DNA of 64,000 nucleotides from Rhizobiaceae bacterium (GTDB lineage: Bacteria; Pseudomonadota; Alphaproteobacteria; Rhizobiales; Rhizobiaceae), in contig JARGOX010000004.1 in NCBI GenBank assembly GCA_029233925.1, forward strand, positions 124,001 to 188,000, given 5' to 3'. The notes under the pieces were generated by a model, which was given only the letters and a program-made list of their open reading frames with translations, did not search any database and was not told the DNA's origin. Shown piece by piece: positions 17,254 through 25,149 of the stretch. The translations under genes were made by a program, and so were the position numbers. Position 1 is the stretch's first letter, and each line of letters begins with the position of its first letter.

Positions 17254-18489
17254 ATGAGATCCACCTGGCGTTGGTTCGGACCGCAGGACCGGGTTTTGAC
17301 AGATGATATCCTGCAGGCAGGCGCACAGGGTGTCGTCACGGCCCTGCACCATGTCCCCTATGGCGACATCTGGTCGCCGCAGGAGATTGCGCGGCGTCAA
17401 AAAGAGGTTGCGACGTTGAAAGACGGCTCTGACAGCAGGCTTTCATGGGAGGTGGTGGAGAGCCTGCCCGTCTCCGAAGACATCAAGCAGCAAACCGGAA
17501 ACTGGCGGGCCCATATGGAGGCCTACAAGATCAGCCTGCAGAATATCGCCAAAGCCGGCATCCAGGTCATTTGCTACAATTTCATGCCGATCCTCGACTG
17601 GACACGCACGGATCTCAAATGGCGCCTGCCCAATGGGGTGACCTGTATGCGCTTCGACCTCATCGACTTTGCCCTCTATGACATTCATCTGCTCAATCGC
17701 CCCGGCGCAGCAGAGGCGTTCCCACCGGAAACTGCTGCCGCAGCGGCTGAACGGCTGGCGCAGATGAGTGCCGCGAGCAAGGCCGTCCTGTGCGGCAATG
17801 TGGTCTGCGGCCTGCCGGGTGAAACCACGGCGCTTGGCCTCGACGACGTGCGCGGCCTGCTGCGCCAATATCATGGCATCAATGCCGATCGCCTGCGCCA
17901 GCACCTGATCGACTTTCTCACAGAGATGGTGCCGGTCTGCGAGGCGCTGGGCCTGCGGCTCTGCTGCCATCCGGACGATCCGCCCTTTCCCCTGCTCGGA
18001 CTGCCCCGCGTCATGTCGACCGAGGCGGATTACCGGCTGATCATGCAACAGGTCGACAGCCCGTCAAACGGCATCACCCTTTGCTCCGGTTCCCTGGGCG
18101 TGCGCGCCGACAATGATCTTCCGGGGATGATGACGCGCCTCGGCGACCGGGTTCACTTTCTGCACCTGCGCAATGTGCGCAGTGAAAGCCCCCAGCCTGG
18201 CGATGTCCCGGCAAGGCTGCATTCCTTCCACGAAAGCGAACATATGGACGGCAATACGGACATGGTTGCCCTGCTGGACGCCGTGCGGAAGGAAGAATTG
18301 CGCCGGCGCAGCGCCGGGCGATCCGACTGGCAAATTCCCATGCGCGCCGATCACGGGCAAGACATGTATGAAGACAGTCTGCTGGACGCCCAGCCCGGCT
18401 ACCCGAAGATCGGCCGGATGAAAGGTCTTGCCGAACTCAAGGCCGCCATGCGCGTTCTGGAACATCGAGGTGAAAGAGCAGGACAATGA
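17254..18489 (+). CDS. uxuA: Mannonate dehydratase
   Basis: 411 residues from ATG 17254, chosen over an in-frame TTG 15 bases earlier because AGGAGG lies five bases before it. Family marks: MRSTWRWFGPQDRV and HHVPYGDIW at the N-terminus, and the metal-binding CCHPDDPPFPLLGLPR at about residue 240, with further His in HFLHLRN and HESEHMDG. The enzyme removes water from D-mannonate to give 2-keto-3-deoxygluconate, using Mn or Fe in the cytosol. Its TGA overlaps the uxaC ATG. Confidence 0.95.
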   Translation: MRSTWRWFGPQDRVLTDDILQAGAQGVVTALHHVPYGDIWSPQEIARRQKEVATLKDGSDSRLSWEVVESLPVSEDIKQQTGNWRAHMEAYKISLQNIAKAGIQVICYNFMPILDWTRTDLKWRLPNGVTCMRFDLIDFALYDIHLLNRPGAAEAFPPETAAAAAERLAQMSAASKAVLCGNVVCGLPGETTALGLDDVRGLLRQYHGINADRLRQHLIDFLTEMVPVCEALGLRLCCHPDDPPFPLLGLPRVMSTEADYRLIMQQVDSPSNGITLCSGSLGVRADNDLPGMMTRLGDRVHFLHLRNVRSESPQPGDVPARLHSFHESEHMDGNTDMVALLDAVRKEELRRRSAGRSDWQIPMRADHGQDMYEDSLLDAQPGYPKIGRMKGLAELKAAMRVLEHRGERAGQ

Positions 18490-19901
18490 AACAGCAAATC
18501 CATATGCACCCGGACCGCCTGTTGCCGCCGGGCGGCGCGCCGCTGGATGTCGCAAGAACGCTTTACAACGGTGTGTGCGATCTGCCGATTGTCAGCCCTC
18601 ACGGCCATACAGACCCGTCCTGGTTTGCGCAAAACAAGGCCTTTTCAAAGCCCGCGCAATTGCTGATCACTCCGGATCATTATCTGCTGCGCCTGTTGCG
18701 CTCGCAGGGACGGTCCTTTGACGCGCTGGGTGTGGCGGCCCATGATGATCGGCATGGCGCAGTGGATGACCGCGCAATCTGGCGGCTTTTCTGCAAGGAT
18801 TATTCCCTGTTTTCGGGCACACCGTCGCATCTGTGGCTGATGCATTCGCTGCACCAGTTCTTCGGCATTGACGCGCCCCTGTCGGAAGCGACCGCAGACG
18901 CGACCTATGACCGTATCGCCGAAACGCTGGCCACGCCGCAGATGCGACCTCTGGCCATTCTCGATCGCGCCAATGTCGAAGTCATTGCCACCACGGAATA
19001 CGCCACCGACCCTTTGCTGCATCATCAGGTGCTGCAGGAAAAAGGCATGACATCGCGCATTCGCACGACCTACAGGCCAGATGACGTCACCGATCCGGAA
19101 AACCCTTCATTCACCAGCAATATGGCGCGGTTTGGCGCCTTGACCGGCGAGGACGTCCATACCTGGAAGGGCATGATTGCTGCCCATGCGGCAAGACGGG
19201 CCGAATTCCGGGCCTTCGGCGCGACGGCCACCGACCACGGCGTGCCCTCGGCTAAAACCTTCGACCTTTCTCTGCCGCAAAAGCAGGCGCTGCTGGACAA
19301 GGCCCTGAAACAGACAATGTCGCCGCAGGAGGCCGAGGCCTTTCGCGGCCAGATGCTGACCGAAATGGCGGCCCTTTCCGTCGAGGACGGCATGGTGATG
19401 CAGATTCACGCCGGCTCGTTCCGCAACCATGATGCGGCGCTTTTTGCATCGCGGGGGCCGAACCTTGGCGCAGACATGCCGATGCGCACGGATTTCGTTC
19501 AGGGACTGCACCCCCTGCTCAACCGCTTCGGCAACGAACCAGGCTTTCGGCTGATCCTGTTTACGCTGGATGAAAGCACCTATGCGCGCGAACTTGCGCC
19601 GCTTGCCGGATATTGGCCGGCGCTGCGCATCGGCCCGCCCTGGTGGTTCCATGACAGTCCTCAGGGCATGCGCCGCTATTTCGACGCCGTTGTCGAAACT
19701 GCCGGTTTTGCCAATCTTGCCGGTTTCAATGATGACACAAGGGCGCTGCTTTCCATATCCTCCAGGCATGATGTCTGGCGACGGGAAGTCTCGCGGTTTC
19801 TGGCAGGCCTGGTCTGCGAGCGGCAAATGTCGGAAGAAAGCGCCGCCGATATCGCAATCCATCTTTGTTACACGGCGGCCAAAAAGGCCTATAATCTTTA
19901 A
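18486..19901 (+). CDS. uxaC: Glucuronate (uronate) isomerase
   Basis: 471 residues, the usual length of UxaC. The metallo-hydrolase-fold His pair is in SPHGHTDPSWFA near residue 40; other conserved blocks are RTTYRPDDVTDPENPSF, VMQIHAGSFRNHDA and ARIGPPWWFHDSPQGMRRYF (here ALRIGPPWWFHDSP). It converts D-glucuronate to D-fructuronate (or galacturonate to tagaturonate). Start overlaps the uxuA stop by four bases. No fructuronate reductase is seen in the window, so that step must be encoded elsewhere. Confidence 0.95.
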   Translation: MKQQIHMHPDRLLPPGGAPLDVARTLYNGVCDLPIVSPHGHTDPSWFAQNKAFSKPAQLLITPDHYLLRLLRSQGRSFDALGVAAHDDRHGAVDDRAIWRLFCKDYSLFSGTPSHLWLMHSLHQFFGIDAPLSEATADATYDRIAETLATPQMRPLAILDRANVEVIATTEYATDPLLHHQVLQEKGMTSRIRTTYRPDDVTDPENPSFTSNMARFGALTGEDVHTWKGMIAAHAARRAEFRAFGATATDHGVPSAKTFDLSLPQKQALLDKALKQTMSPQEAEAFRGQMLTEMAALSVEDGMVMQIHAGSFRNHDAALFASRGPNLGADMPMRTDFVQGLHPLLNRFGNEPGFRLILFTLDESTYARELAPLAGYWPALRIGPPWWFHDSPQGMRRYFDAVVETAGFANLAGFNDDTRALLSISSRHDVWRREVSRFLAGLVCERQMSEESAADIAIHLCYTAAKKAYNL

Positions 19902-20016
19902 ACCCGCATTGCTGGCCGGCCTGTTGCCTTGAAGAGCTGCGGCATTGACCCGGCCTGCCGCTGGCGGCACACTTGCATCTGAAGATCAGTGACACCCAAC
20001 CGATGGAGACATGGCC

Positions 20017-21591
20017 ATGATCGCCAGATGCGCTGTTTTGCTGGGCATTGCCGCAGGCGCCCTGCTTTCGGGCAACATGAGTCAGGCTGCAGAGATCACG
20101 CCACAGAGCGTCACGGCGGCGCTGCCGCGCCTTGAAAGCCTGATCACGGACGCCATGGCGCGCACCGGCGTGCCGGGAGTGGCCGTTGCTGTCGTTGTGG
20201 GAAATGACCTTGCCTATCTGAAGGGCTTTGGCCTGCGCAAGGCGGGTGAGGACGCAAAGGTTGACCCGGATACCATTTTCCAGATTGCCTCCATGTCAAA
20301 GCCGTTTACCTCAACGGCCATTGCCAGCGTGATCGGCACACCACTTTCGGGTGGCGGCACATTTGACTGGGACAGCCGGATCGTCGATCTTGATCCCGGC
20401 TTTCGGCTTGCTGATCCCTGGGTGACAAGCCAGTTGACGATCCGTGATCTGCTGTCGCATCGCAGCGGCATGCCCGACCATGCCGGCGACCTGCTGGAGG
20501 ATCTGGGCTACAGCCGCGAGGAGATTTTGTACAGGCTGCGGTTTCTCCCGCTTTCAAGCAGCTTGCGGTCACACTATGCCTATACCAATTTCCTGCTGAC
20601 CGAGGCCGGTGTGGCCACGGCCAATGCGCTGGATACGACCTGGCGCGATCTGATCAGGACACGCGTTTTCGAGCCGCTGGGCATGAGCCGGACCAGCGCC
20701 CGTTTTGGCGATTTTATGGCCGAGCCAAACCGCGCCGCGCTGCATATGATGGACGAGGGCACGGCGACTGCCAGATATCAGCGCAACCCGCAGGCTCAGG
20801 CCCCGGCCGGTGGCATCACATCAAGCGCCTGCGATCTGGCAAAATGGCTGCAATTGCAACTCAATCAAGGCCGTTTCGAAGGCAGGCAAATCGTCGATGC
20901 CGCGGCGCTGGATGAAACACACCGGCCGCAGATCATCAGCGGCACCAGCCATGACAGCGGTTGGGCGAGTTTTTACGGCCTGGGATGGAACATCAGCTAT
21001 GAGCCGCATGGTCAGGCATCACTCTCGCACTCCGGCGCATTTTTTGTCGGGGGGCGCACCATTGTCTCGATGTTGCCAGACAGCAATGTCGGTATAGTCG
21101 TTCTGGCAAATGCTTTCCCCACCGGGCTGCCGGAAGCCATCAGCCGCAGCTTCTTGGACATTCTCATTGAAGGTGCGCCGTCGCGTGACTGGCTGCCGCT
21201 GTTCGAAGGCCTGTTCGAAGCAATGGCGCAGGTTGAAAACGACGTTGATTTTTCCATACCGCCGCCAGACCCTACAGCCGGCCTGCCCGCTTCAGCCTAT
21301 GTCGGCCTGTATGAAAATGTCTATTTCGGCCCTTTGGAAATTGCCCGGAAGGCGGGCGGCTTGACGCTGAAATTCGGCAAGGGGCTGGATCCTTTTGCCC
21401 TCACCCACTTTGACCGCGATGTTTTTCATTTCGAATTTGACGGCCGCGGCGATGATTCCGGCGTAATGGTTGGCGTATCATTCAAGAGCGATGATGGATC
21501 ACGTGCCAGCGCCGTGACGCTTGATTTCTTCGACGAAAACGACAATGGCACATGGTCGAGGCAGACACGGGCTGAAGGGAACGGTGGTTAA
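20017..21591 (+). CDS. Beta-lactamase-fold serine hydrolase (class C type), exported
   Basis: 524 residues from ATG 20017, with GGAG eight bases upstream; ATG 20011 is too close to that site. Residues 1-25 are a signal peptide ending QAA. The nucleophile motif SMSK lies near residue 90 (FQIASMSKPFTSTA), the second motif YTN in SHYAYTNFLL, and HSG in LSHSGAFFVGG. An additional C-terminal domain of about 110 residues (DUF3471-like) follows. Such proteins are DD-peptidases or esterases rather than true beta-lactamases. It trails the uronate operon by 115 bases; substrate unknown. Confidence 0.88.
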   Translation: MIARCAVLLGIAAGALLSGNMSQAAEITPQSVTAALPRLESLITDAMARTGVPGVAVAVVVGNDLAYLKGFGLRKAGEDAKVDPDTIFQIASMSKPFTSTAIASVIGTPLSGGGTFDWDSRIVDLDPGFRLADPWVTSQLTIRDLLSHRSGMPDHAGDLLEDLGYSREEILYRLRFLPLSSSLRSHYAYTNFLLTEAGVATANALDTTWRDLIRTRVFEPLGMSRTSARFGDFMAEPNRAALHMMDEGTATARYQRNPQAQAPAGGITSSACDLAKWLQLQLNQGRFEGRQIVDAAALDETHRPQIISGTSHDSGWASFYGLGWNISYEPHGQASLSHSGAFFVGGRTIVSMLPDSNVGIVVLANAFPTGLPEAISRSFLDILIEGAPSRDWLPLFEGLFEAMAQVENDVDFSIPPPDPTAGLPASAYVGLYENVYFGPLEIARKAGGLTLKFGKGLDPFALTHFDRDVFHFEFDGRGDDSGVMVGVSFKSDDGSRASAVTLDFFDENDNGTWSRQTRAEGNGG

Positions 21592-21614
21592 GCTCCCCAC
21601 AGCCAAACCCCGGT

Positions 21615-22019
21615 TTACTTGGACGCGTGTACTGCGCATTTGCCGCCATAGGCATGTGTCCACTTTTTGGTTCCTGACTGACACCCCCGCACAGCCAATG
21701 CTTCGGCTTCCGCGGTCGACCGTCTGTTGAGCGCAACACTGCAGATGACTCCATTGCTGCCATTCAATGCCCGCAGGGGCGTGGAAGCGTAAGCGGAATG
21801 TCCCTTCGCTGCAATATATCGATCCACTGCTTTGCCACAGGCGTGAAGTCCGAAGGGCAAACGGCGCCTTACCTTGCCTTTTTTTTCCGCCAATGATGTG
21901 GAGCTTGCCTGTTTTTTCTTGGCGCTCGCGGCATGGGCGATGCCGTCCGCCTGTTGCATGGTGTAGGACATGGCAAAAGCCAAGCCGCACAAGACAAAAA
22001 ATCTGAAAATTGCTCTCAA
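21615..22019 (-). CDS. Small secreted four-cysteine protein, intact paralog A
   Basis: 134 residues from a TTG start at 22019, placed by alignment with the neighbouring paralog and an AAGGGG ribosome site in both. Residues 1-30 are a signal peptide (FFVLCGLAFAMSYTMQQADG, cut near AHA). The mature part is basic, with SAKKKQ and RRRLP, then four Cys (61, 93, 113, 128) likely forming two disulfides. The end (AEALAVRGCQSGTKKW...GGKCAV) weakly resembles the Cys-containing pattern of DUF4189 proteins. Function unknown. It converges on the serine hydrolase gene. Confidence 0.68.
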   Translation of the reverse strand: MRAIFRFFVLCGLAFAMSYTMQQADGIAHAASAKKKQASSTSLAEKKGKVRRRLPFGLHACGKAVDRYIAAKGHSAYASTPLRALNGSNGVICSVALNRRSTAEAEALAVRGCQSGTKKWTHAYGGKCAVHASK

Positions 22020-22058
22020 GATATTCCCCTTCCAATGCTTAAGGAGCAAGGTAAAGAT

Positions 22059-22110
22059 ACAATTCCCTGTTTGCAATCCCCTCGACATCGCTATCGGAAG
22101 CTGCAGAAAT
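22059..22110. repeat. Upstream block shared by the two paralogs, copy 1
   Basis: A 52-base segment upstream of paralog A is similar to 22773-22824 upstream of paralog B; both share TTTGCAA, CGCTATC and GCTGCAGAAAT. It shows that the duplication covered the promoter region as well as the gene. Confidence 0.6.
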
Positions 22111-22218
22111 ACCAGAGCGACATAATAGAATAAAGGTATGTGCGTACGGGCTTATCGGATGACCGATCGAGAGCACTGCACATGTTTTTTGACCGGATAG
22201 ACAATGACAAACGGCAGG

Positions 22219-22242
22219 AATGGCGGGTCACATCCCGCCATT
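22219..22242. repeat. Inverted repeat (hairpin) between the paralogs
   Basis: AATGGCGGG (22219-22227) and CCCGCCATT (22234-22242) form a perfect nine-base stem with a six-base loop. It lies about 85 bases beyond the end of the interrupted paralog. No T-run follows on either strand, so a simple terminator is doubtful. Confidence 0.6.
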
Positions 22243-22326
22243 CAATTTGCTTTGGTGATTTTCGGCTGAAATTGTTTTTCCAGTATCCTGGTTTGGTCGG
22301 AAAGCTTTCCGCGGCTGTGCCTCAGA

Positions 22327-22731
22327 TTATTTCGAGGCGTGGATTGTACATTTACCGCCGAAGGCATTTTTCCATTTCCTGGTGCCATTCTCACAGGCTC
22401 TCAAAGCAAGTGCTTCGGCTTCCTTTGTCGTTCACCTGTTGAGCGCCGAACCGCAGATATAGCTCCAGCTGTTGTTCAAGGCATACATGGGCGTAGAGGC
22501 GTAGGCAGAATGTCCAGACGCCTTAATATAGTCCTCAACGGCTTTCCCGCATTCCCTGTGCCCCCGCGGCAAACGACGCCGCACGTTGCCCTTTTTCCCT
22601 GCCAGTGATGTGCTGCTTGTCTGCTTCTTCTTGGCGCTCGCGGCATAGGCAAGCCCATCGGCCTGCTGCGCTGTGTAGGACATTGCACCCACAAGGCCGC
22701 AAATGACAAAAAGTTTGAAAATTGTTTTCAA
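22327..22731 (-). pseudogene. Small secreted four-cysteine protein, paralog B with in-frame TGA
   Basis: Same length as paralog A: 134 codons align without a gap from TTG 22731 to TAA 22327-22329, about two thirds identical. Codon 100, Arg in paralog A, is TGA at 22432-22434. Reading through it restores EAEALALRACENGTRKW and GGKCTIHASK. Translation that stops at TGA gives 99 residues with signal peptide and only two of the four mature Cys. The sequence after the stop has kept its frame and both Cys codons, so the mutation is recent, or the stop is read through. Called a pseudogene on balance. Confidence 0.7.
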
Positions 22732-23056
22732 AATGATCCCCTTCCGATGTCTGATGGGGCCAGATTATGAGCACAATTTCTCGTTTGCAAGCCCATTGAA
22801 ACCGCTATCAGAGGCTGCAGAAATTTGACTATCGATTTATACAGATTTTACTTAATCAGGCTTGATATTATTCAGTTTTATATAAATATAATTCCCGTTT
22901 AGGTAGATTAAGAATGTAATTTTACGGCCTTATTATTCTTTTTAAAATCAACAATTTTTTTTACCACAAATTGATTGACCAGCGCGGGAATTTCCGAATT
23001 CGGATCAATTCCATGCGCTGGTCAAATGGTCTTTTGGCTATCTTGGGGAATCAGAT
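22732..23056. other. Intergenic region, strongly AT-rich in its middle
   Basis: No gene seen in about 325 bases. It holds the duplicated upstream block of paralog B (22773-22824), then about 150 bases of AT-rich DNA (22825-22974) with runs such as TTTTATATAAATATAATT, unlike the GC-rich surroundings, and then the inverted repeat at 22975-23025. Confidence 0.6.
22975..23025. repeat. Inverted repeat TTGACCAGCGC...GCGCTGGTCAA
   Basis: Eleven-base arms at 22975-22985 and 23015-23025 match perfectly; a smaller palindrome CCGAATTCGG sits between them at 22994-23003. It lies 30 bases past the stop of the PLDc_N-like gene and may end or protect that transcript, though no T-run follows. Confidence 0.65.
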
Positions 23057-23245
23057 TCAGACAGTGACGTTGCTTGCGCCCTTGGGGCCAGCAATCAGCC
23101 AGACAATGAAGCCGACGACCGGGAAAATCAGAATGCCCAGAGTCCACAGAAGCTTCGCACCGGTGCTGGCGCCGCTCTGAAAGGTTTTTATGATCGCATA
23201 GATATCGGCGATGAGCACCAACAATCCGATTATACCATATTCCAT
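23057..23245 (-). CDS. Small PLDc_N-type two-helix membrane protein
   Basis: 62 residues with AAGGAGAG before ATG. Helix one spans residues 4-20 (GIIGLLVLIADIYAIIK), helix two 32-52 (LLWTLGILIFPVVGFIVWLIAG), joined by FQSGASTGAK, and ends with GPKG. This is the layout of the phospholipase D N-terminal (PLDc_N) family of short membrane proteins, which lack the catalytic part. An EcfG-type promoter at 23277-23301 is 32 bases upstream of the start, so it is likely induced by general stress. Confidence 0.78.
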   Translation of the reverse strand: MEYGIIGLLVLIADIYAIIKTFQSGASTGAKLLWTLGILIFPVVGFIVWLIAGPKGASNVTV

Positions 23246-23276
23246 GAATTCTCTCCTTTATATATACGTACCAATC

Positions 23277-23301
23277 AACGATCGTGCGCCAATTTGGTTC
23301 C
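23277..23301 (-). promoter_or_regulatory. EcfG-type promoter for the PLDc_N-like gene
   Basis: On the minus strand GGAAC (23301-23297), 16 bases, then CGTT (23280-23277). This is an exact match to the general stress sigma factor motif, 32 bases before the ATG at 23245. Confidence 0.72.
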
Positions 23302-23380
23302 AGTGAATTTGCGATTTTTTGAAAAATACCGAGTAATTCTTGGGAAGATTCACCCTGGCAACGAGCCGGGCACTCTTCCA

Positions 23381-23533
23381 TCAGTTCCAGTAAGAACTCT
23401 GATGGCGCACACGCTGGAAGCCATCGTGACCTTCTTCGTTTTGCTCGCCATGCATGGTGATGAGTGCGGCGCTCATTGTCGCCAGAAACATTCCGGCAAT
23501 AAGAACAGCCAGGAGGGTCAGCAGAGTAATCAT
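23381..23533 (-). CDS. 50-residue membrane peptide coupled to the upstream PRC-like gene
   Basis: ATG at 23531-23533 overlaps the TGA of the upstream gene (ATGA, 23530-23533), with AGGAGA seven bases before it. The product starts MITLLTLLAVLIAGMFLATM and ends HQSSYWN; residues 2-26 form one membrane helix and the rest is polar. Overlap and ribosome site argue strongly for a real gene. It should be co-transcribed from the EcfG-type promoter at 23995-24019. No family recognised. Confidence 0.65.
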   Translation of the reverse strand: MITLLTLLAVLIAGMFLATMSAALITMHGEQNEEGHDGFQRVRHQSSYWN

Positions 23534-23949
23534 GATTGTCTCCTTTTATAATTCGGGTTCAGATCTCTATCGGTTTCGGGCGTAAAAGAATCCCGGGGAT
23601 CGGAAGGCAAGCCTGTCAGCGACGCGTTGATCACCACCTGACGGTCCTTCAATTGAACAGTGGCAAGTGCAAAATTTGGAAAGGCCCCGGCATCATCGCC
23701 GGCAAATTCCAGACTTTTGATGCGAAGGCATCGCACATCACCATTGTCGCTCATGCGGGCGCCGGTCACAGTGCCGAGCTGTTCACCGCTGGCGGTGATG
23801 ACGCTCAGACCGAGCCAGGTATCCTCTGGCGGATCGCCGACCATTTCCGCCGCATCGGGGGAAGCACATTCCGTGCTGTCCGATGCCGCAAACCAGCCGA
23901 GGGCCACGCCAAGAACGGTCGACATGATGATGAAATTACGCTCCACACA
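23530..23949 (-). CDS. Membrane-anchored PRC-barrel-like protein
   Basis: 139 residues from GTG 23949 (GGAAG eight bases upstream); ATG 23925 is an alternative. Residues 4-22 are hydrophobic (FIIMSTVLGVALGWFAA). The body DTWLGLSVITASGEQLGTVTGARMSDNGDVRCLRIKS has the strand-turn pattern of PRC-barrel domains, which act in protein interaction or surface adaptation. An EcfG-type promoter lies 46 bases upstream, and a small membrane peptide follows with a four-base overlap. Domain assignment is by pattern only. Confidence 0.68.
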   Translation of the reverse strand, partial: CVERNFIIMSTVLGVALGWFAASDSTECASPDAAEMVGDPPEDTWLGLSVITASGEQLGTVTGARMSDNGDVRCLRIKSLEFAGDDAGAFPNFALATVQLKDRQVVINASLTGLPSDPRDSFTPETDRDLNPNYKRRQS

Positions 23950-23994
23950 GCCACTTCCGTTTCCTATGCTATTGCTCTTTGTCTCTGGTGTGTT

Positions 23995-24019
23995 AACGCG
24001 CCACGGCCAACAAGGTTCC
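23995..24019 (-). promoter_or_regulatory. EcfG-type promoter for the PRC-like gene pair
   Basis: Minus strand GGAAC (24019-24015), 16 bases, CGTT (23998-23995); exact consensus and spacing, 46 bases before the GTG at 23949. Confidence 0.7.
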
Positions 24020-24131
24020 ATTCGCTGCAATCAGGTGGGTTACCGGTTGCCCAGGGCCTTTCCCTTGCCGCCCTCAGCGGCTTGTTCAAGAGACAGCAGC
24101 GGCGTGGCAATTGCGCTGTCGGGGTTGCGAG

Positions 24132-24187
24132 CCCATGTGCTTGACCCCATGTGCTTGACCCCATGTGCTTGACCCCATGTGCTTGAC
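24132..24187. repeat. Four perfect 14-bp tandem repeats
   Basis: The unit CCCATGTGCTTGAC occurs four times without change at 24132, 24146, 24160 and 24174. It lies in the roughly 320-base gap (24020-24338) between two minus-strand genes, where no gene is seen. Perfect identity suggests recent slippage expansion. Confidence 0.9.
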
Positions 24188-24279
24188 AATGACCTTCCCT
24201 ATAGAGCGGGCTGCGTCATGGCCGCCCCGTGCCCCTTGATCCCACCACCCAGCAAGATCGCACGGAAAGCCGACACAGC

Positions 24280-24309
24280 AAAAAGCCCCAATGTTTTCAC
24301 ATCGGGGCT
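24280..24309 (-). terminator. Rho-independent terminator of the DUF992 gene
   Basis: Read on the minus strand, AGCCCCGATGT (24309-24299) pairs with ACATTGGGGCT (24294-24284), closed by a four-base loop, and runs into TTTTT. It is 30 bases after the stop of the DUF992 gene. Confidence 0.85.
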
Positions 24310-24338
24310 CTGCTTGTCTTCAGCTTTAAGGCGTGCGT

Positions 24339-24857
24339 TTAGTCCTGGGAAGAACGCAATTCGATCTGGGTAACGGCCAGTGCGAAATTCAGGCCGGTCT
24401 GTGTCGATACACTGACCGGTTGCAGGGCAATGGTTTCACTCGATCCACCAAGCAGCACATTGGCGCCAAGACCAGCACCGACAGTGGCTTCTGCGCTCAC
24501 ACCGCTATAATCTCCAGCGAGTGCACCAGGCTCATCCATGTCGGATGTCGGAGCCAGCACGGCCCAGCTGATGACACCCTGGCCTGTCGTGCCGATATCC
24601 AGACCAAATTTCGAAATGACACCGAAGTAGGTTTCGACGGGTCGACCGCCATCAGCCGAGGTGAATTCGCAGGACAGATCCTTTGTTGAACCGAAGATGA
24701 ACCCGTCTCCACCCTTCACCGCACAGTTGAGTACACCCACTTCTACGCGGCTCGTTGTCTCAGCCACAGCAGCTGTTGGAACGCTCAGCGTCAGGGGAGC
24801 AAGTGCCAGAGCGGCAAGCGCCAGAGGAGCAAGTTTCATGTGCTTTGTCATCGTCAT
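24339..24857 (-). CDS. DUF992 family exported protein
   Basis: 172 residues; signal peptide 1-32 (LAALALAPLTLSVPTAAVAE). The mature part fits DUF992: RVEVGVLNCAVKGGDGFIFGSTKDLSCEF at the start, with the paired Cys, and FGLDIGTTGQGVISWAVLAP in the middle, a beta-rich fold found in rhizobial periplasm. No enzymatic motif. It is a single-gene unit with a clear terminator downstream. Function unknown; some family members are stress-related, but no EcfG motif was found upstream here. Confidence 0.88.
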   Translation of the reverse strand: MTMTKHMKLAPLALAALALAPLTLSVPTAAVAETTSRVEVGVLNCAVKGGDGFIFGSTKDLSCEFTSADGGRPVETYFGVISKFGLDIGTTGQGVISWAVLAPTSDMDEPGALAGDYSGVSAEATVGAGLGANVLLGGSSETIALQPVSVSTQTGLNFALAVTQIELRSSQD

Positions 24858-25149
24858 TTCCGGTTCCTTTTCTTTTTAAATAAATTGCATTGCACTGCCA
24901 ATCATCGGAGATGCAATGCGACAGGAATCTGAGGTTGCAAGATGGTATTTGATGTCCATCCAAACCGTGGTGAAATGGTAACGTCGCCCCGTTTCACCCT
25001 CCGACATACCAACGACCGAACAGGGCAATGGTTCCGTTGCCAATCCATATTCCATTCGAAACCCTTGAGCCACCGCTTTGGAAGCAGATAATTTGTTGGC
25101 CCCAAATAGCGGACTACATTTTGCTAAGCGGCAAATCCGGAGGAGGAAC

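Noticed and set aside
20017-21591. Antibiotic-resistance beta-lactamase
   Set aside because: It has the class C-like fold motifs but extra C-terminal domain and sequence more like esterases or DD-peptidases; resistance cannot be claimed.
22432-22434. TGA read as selenocysteine in paralog B
   Set aside because: The intact paralog has Arg here, the protein is not a redox enzyme, and the formate dehydrogenase in this window uses Cys, so no selenocysteine use is indicated.
24132-24187. Tandem repeats as a CRISPR array
   Set aside because: Units of 14 bases are directly adjacent with no spacers and no cas genes are nearby.
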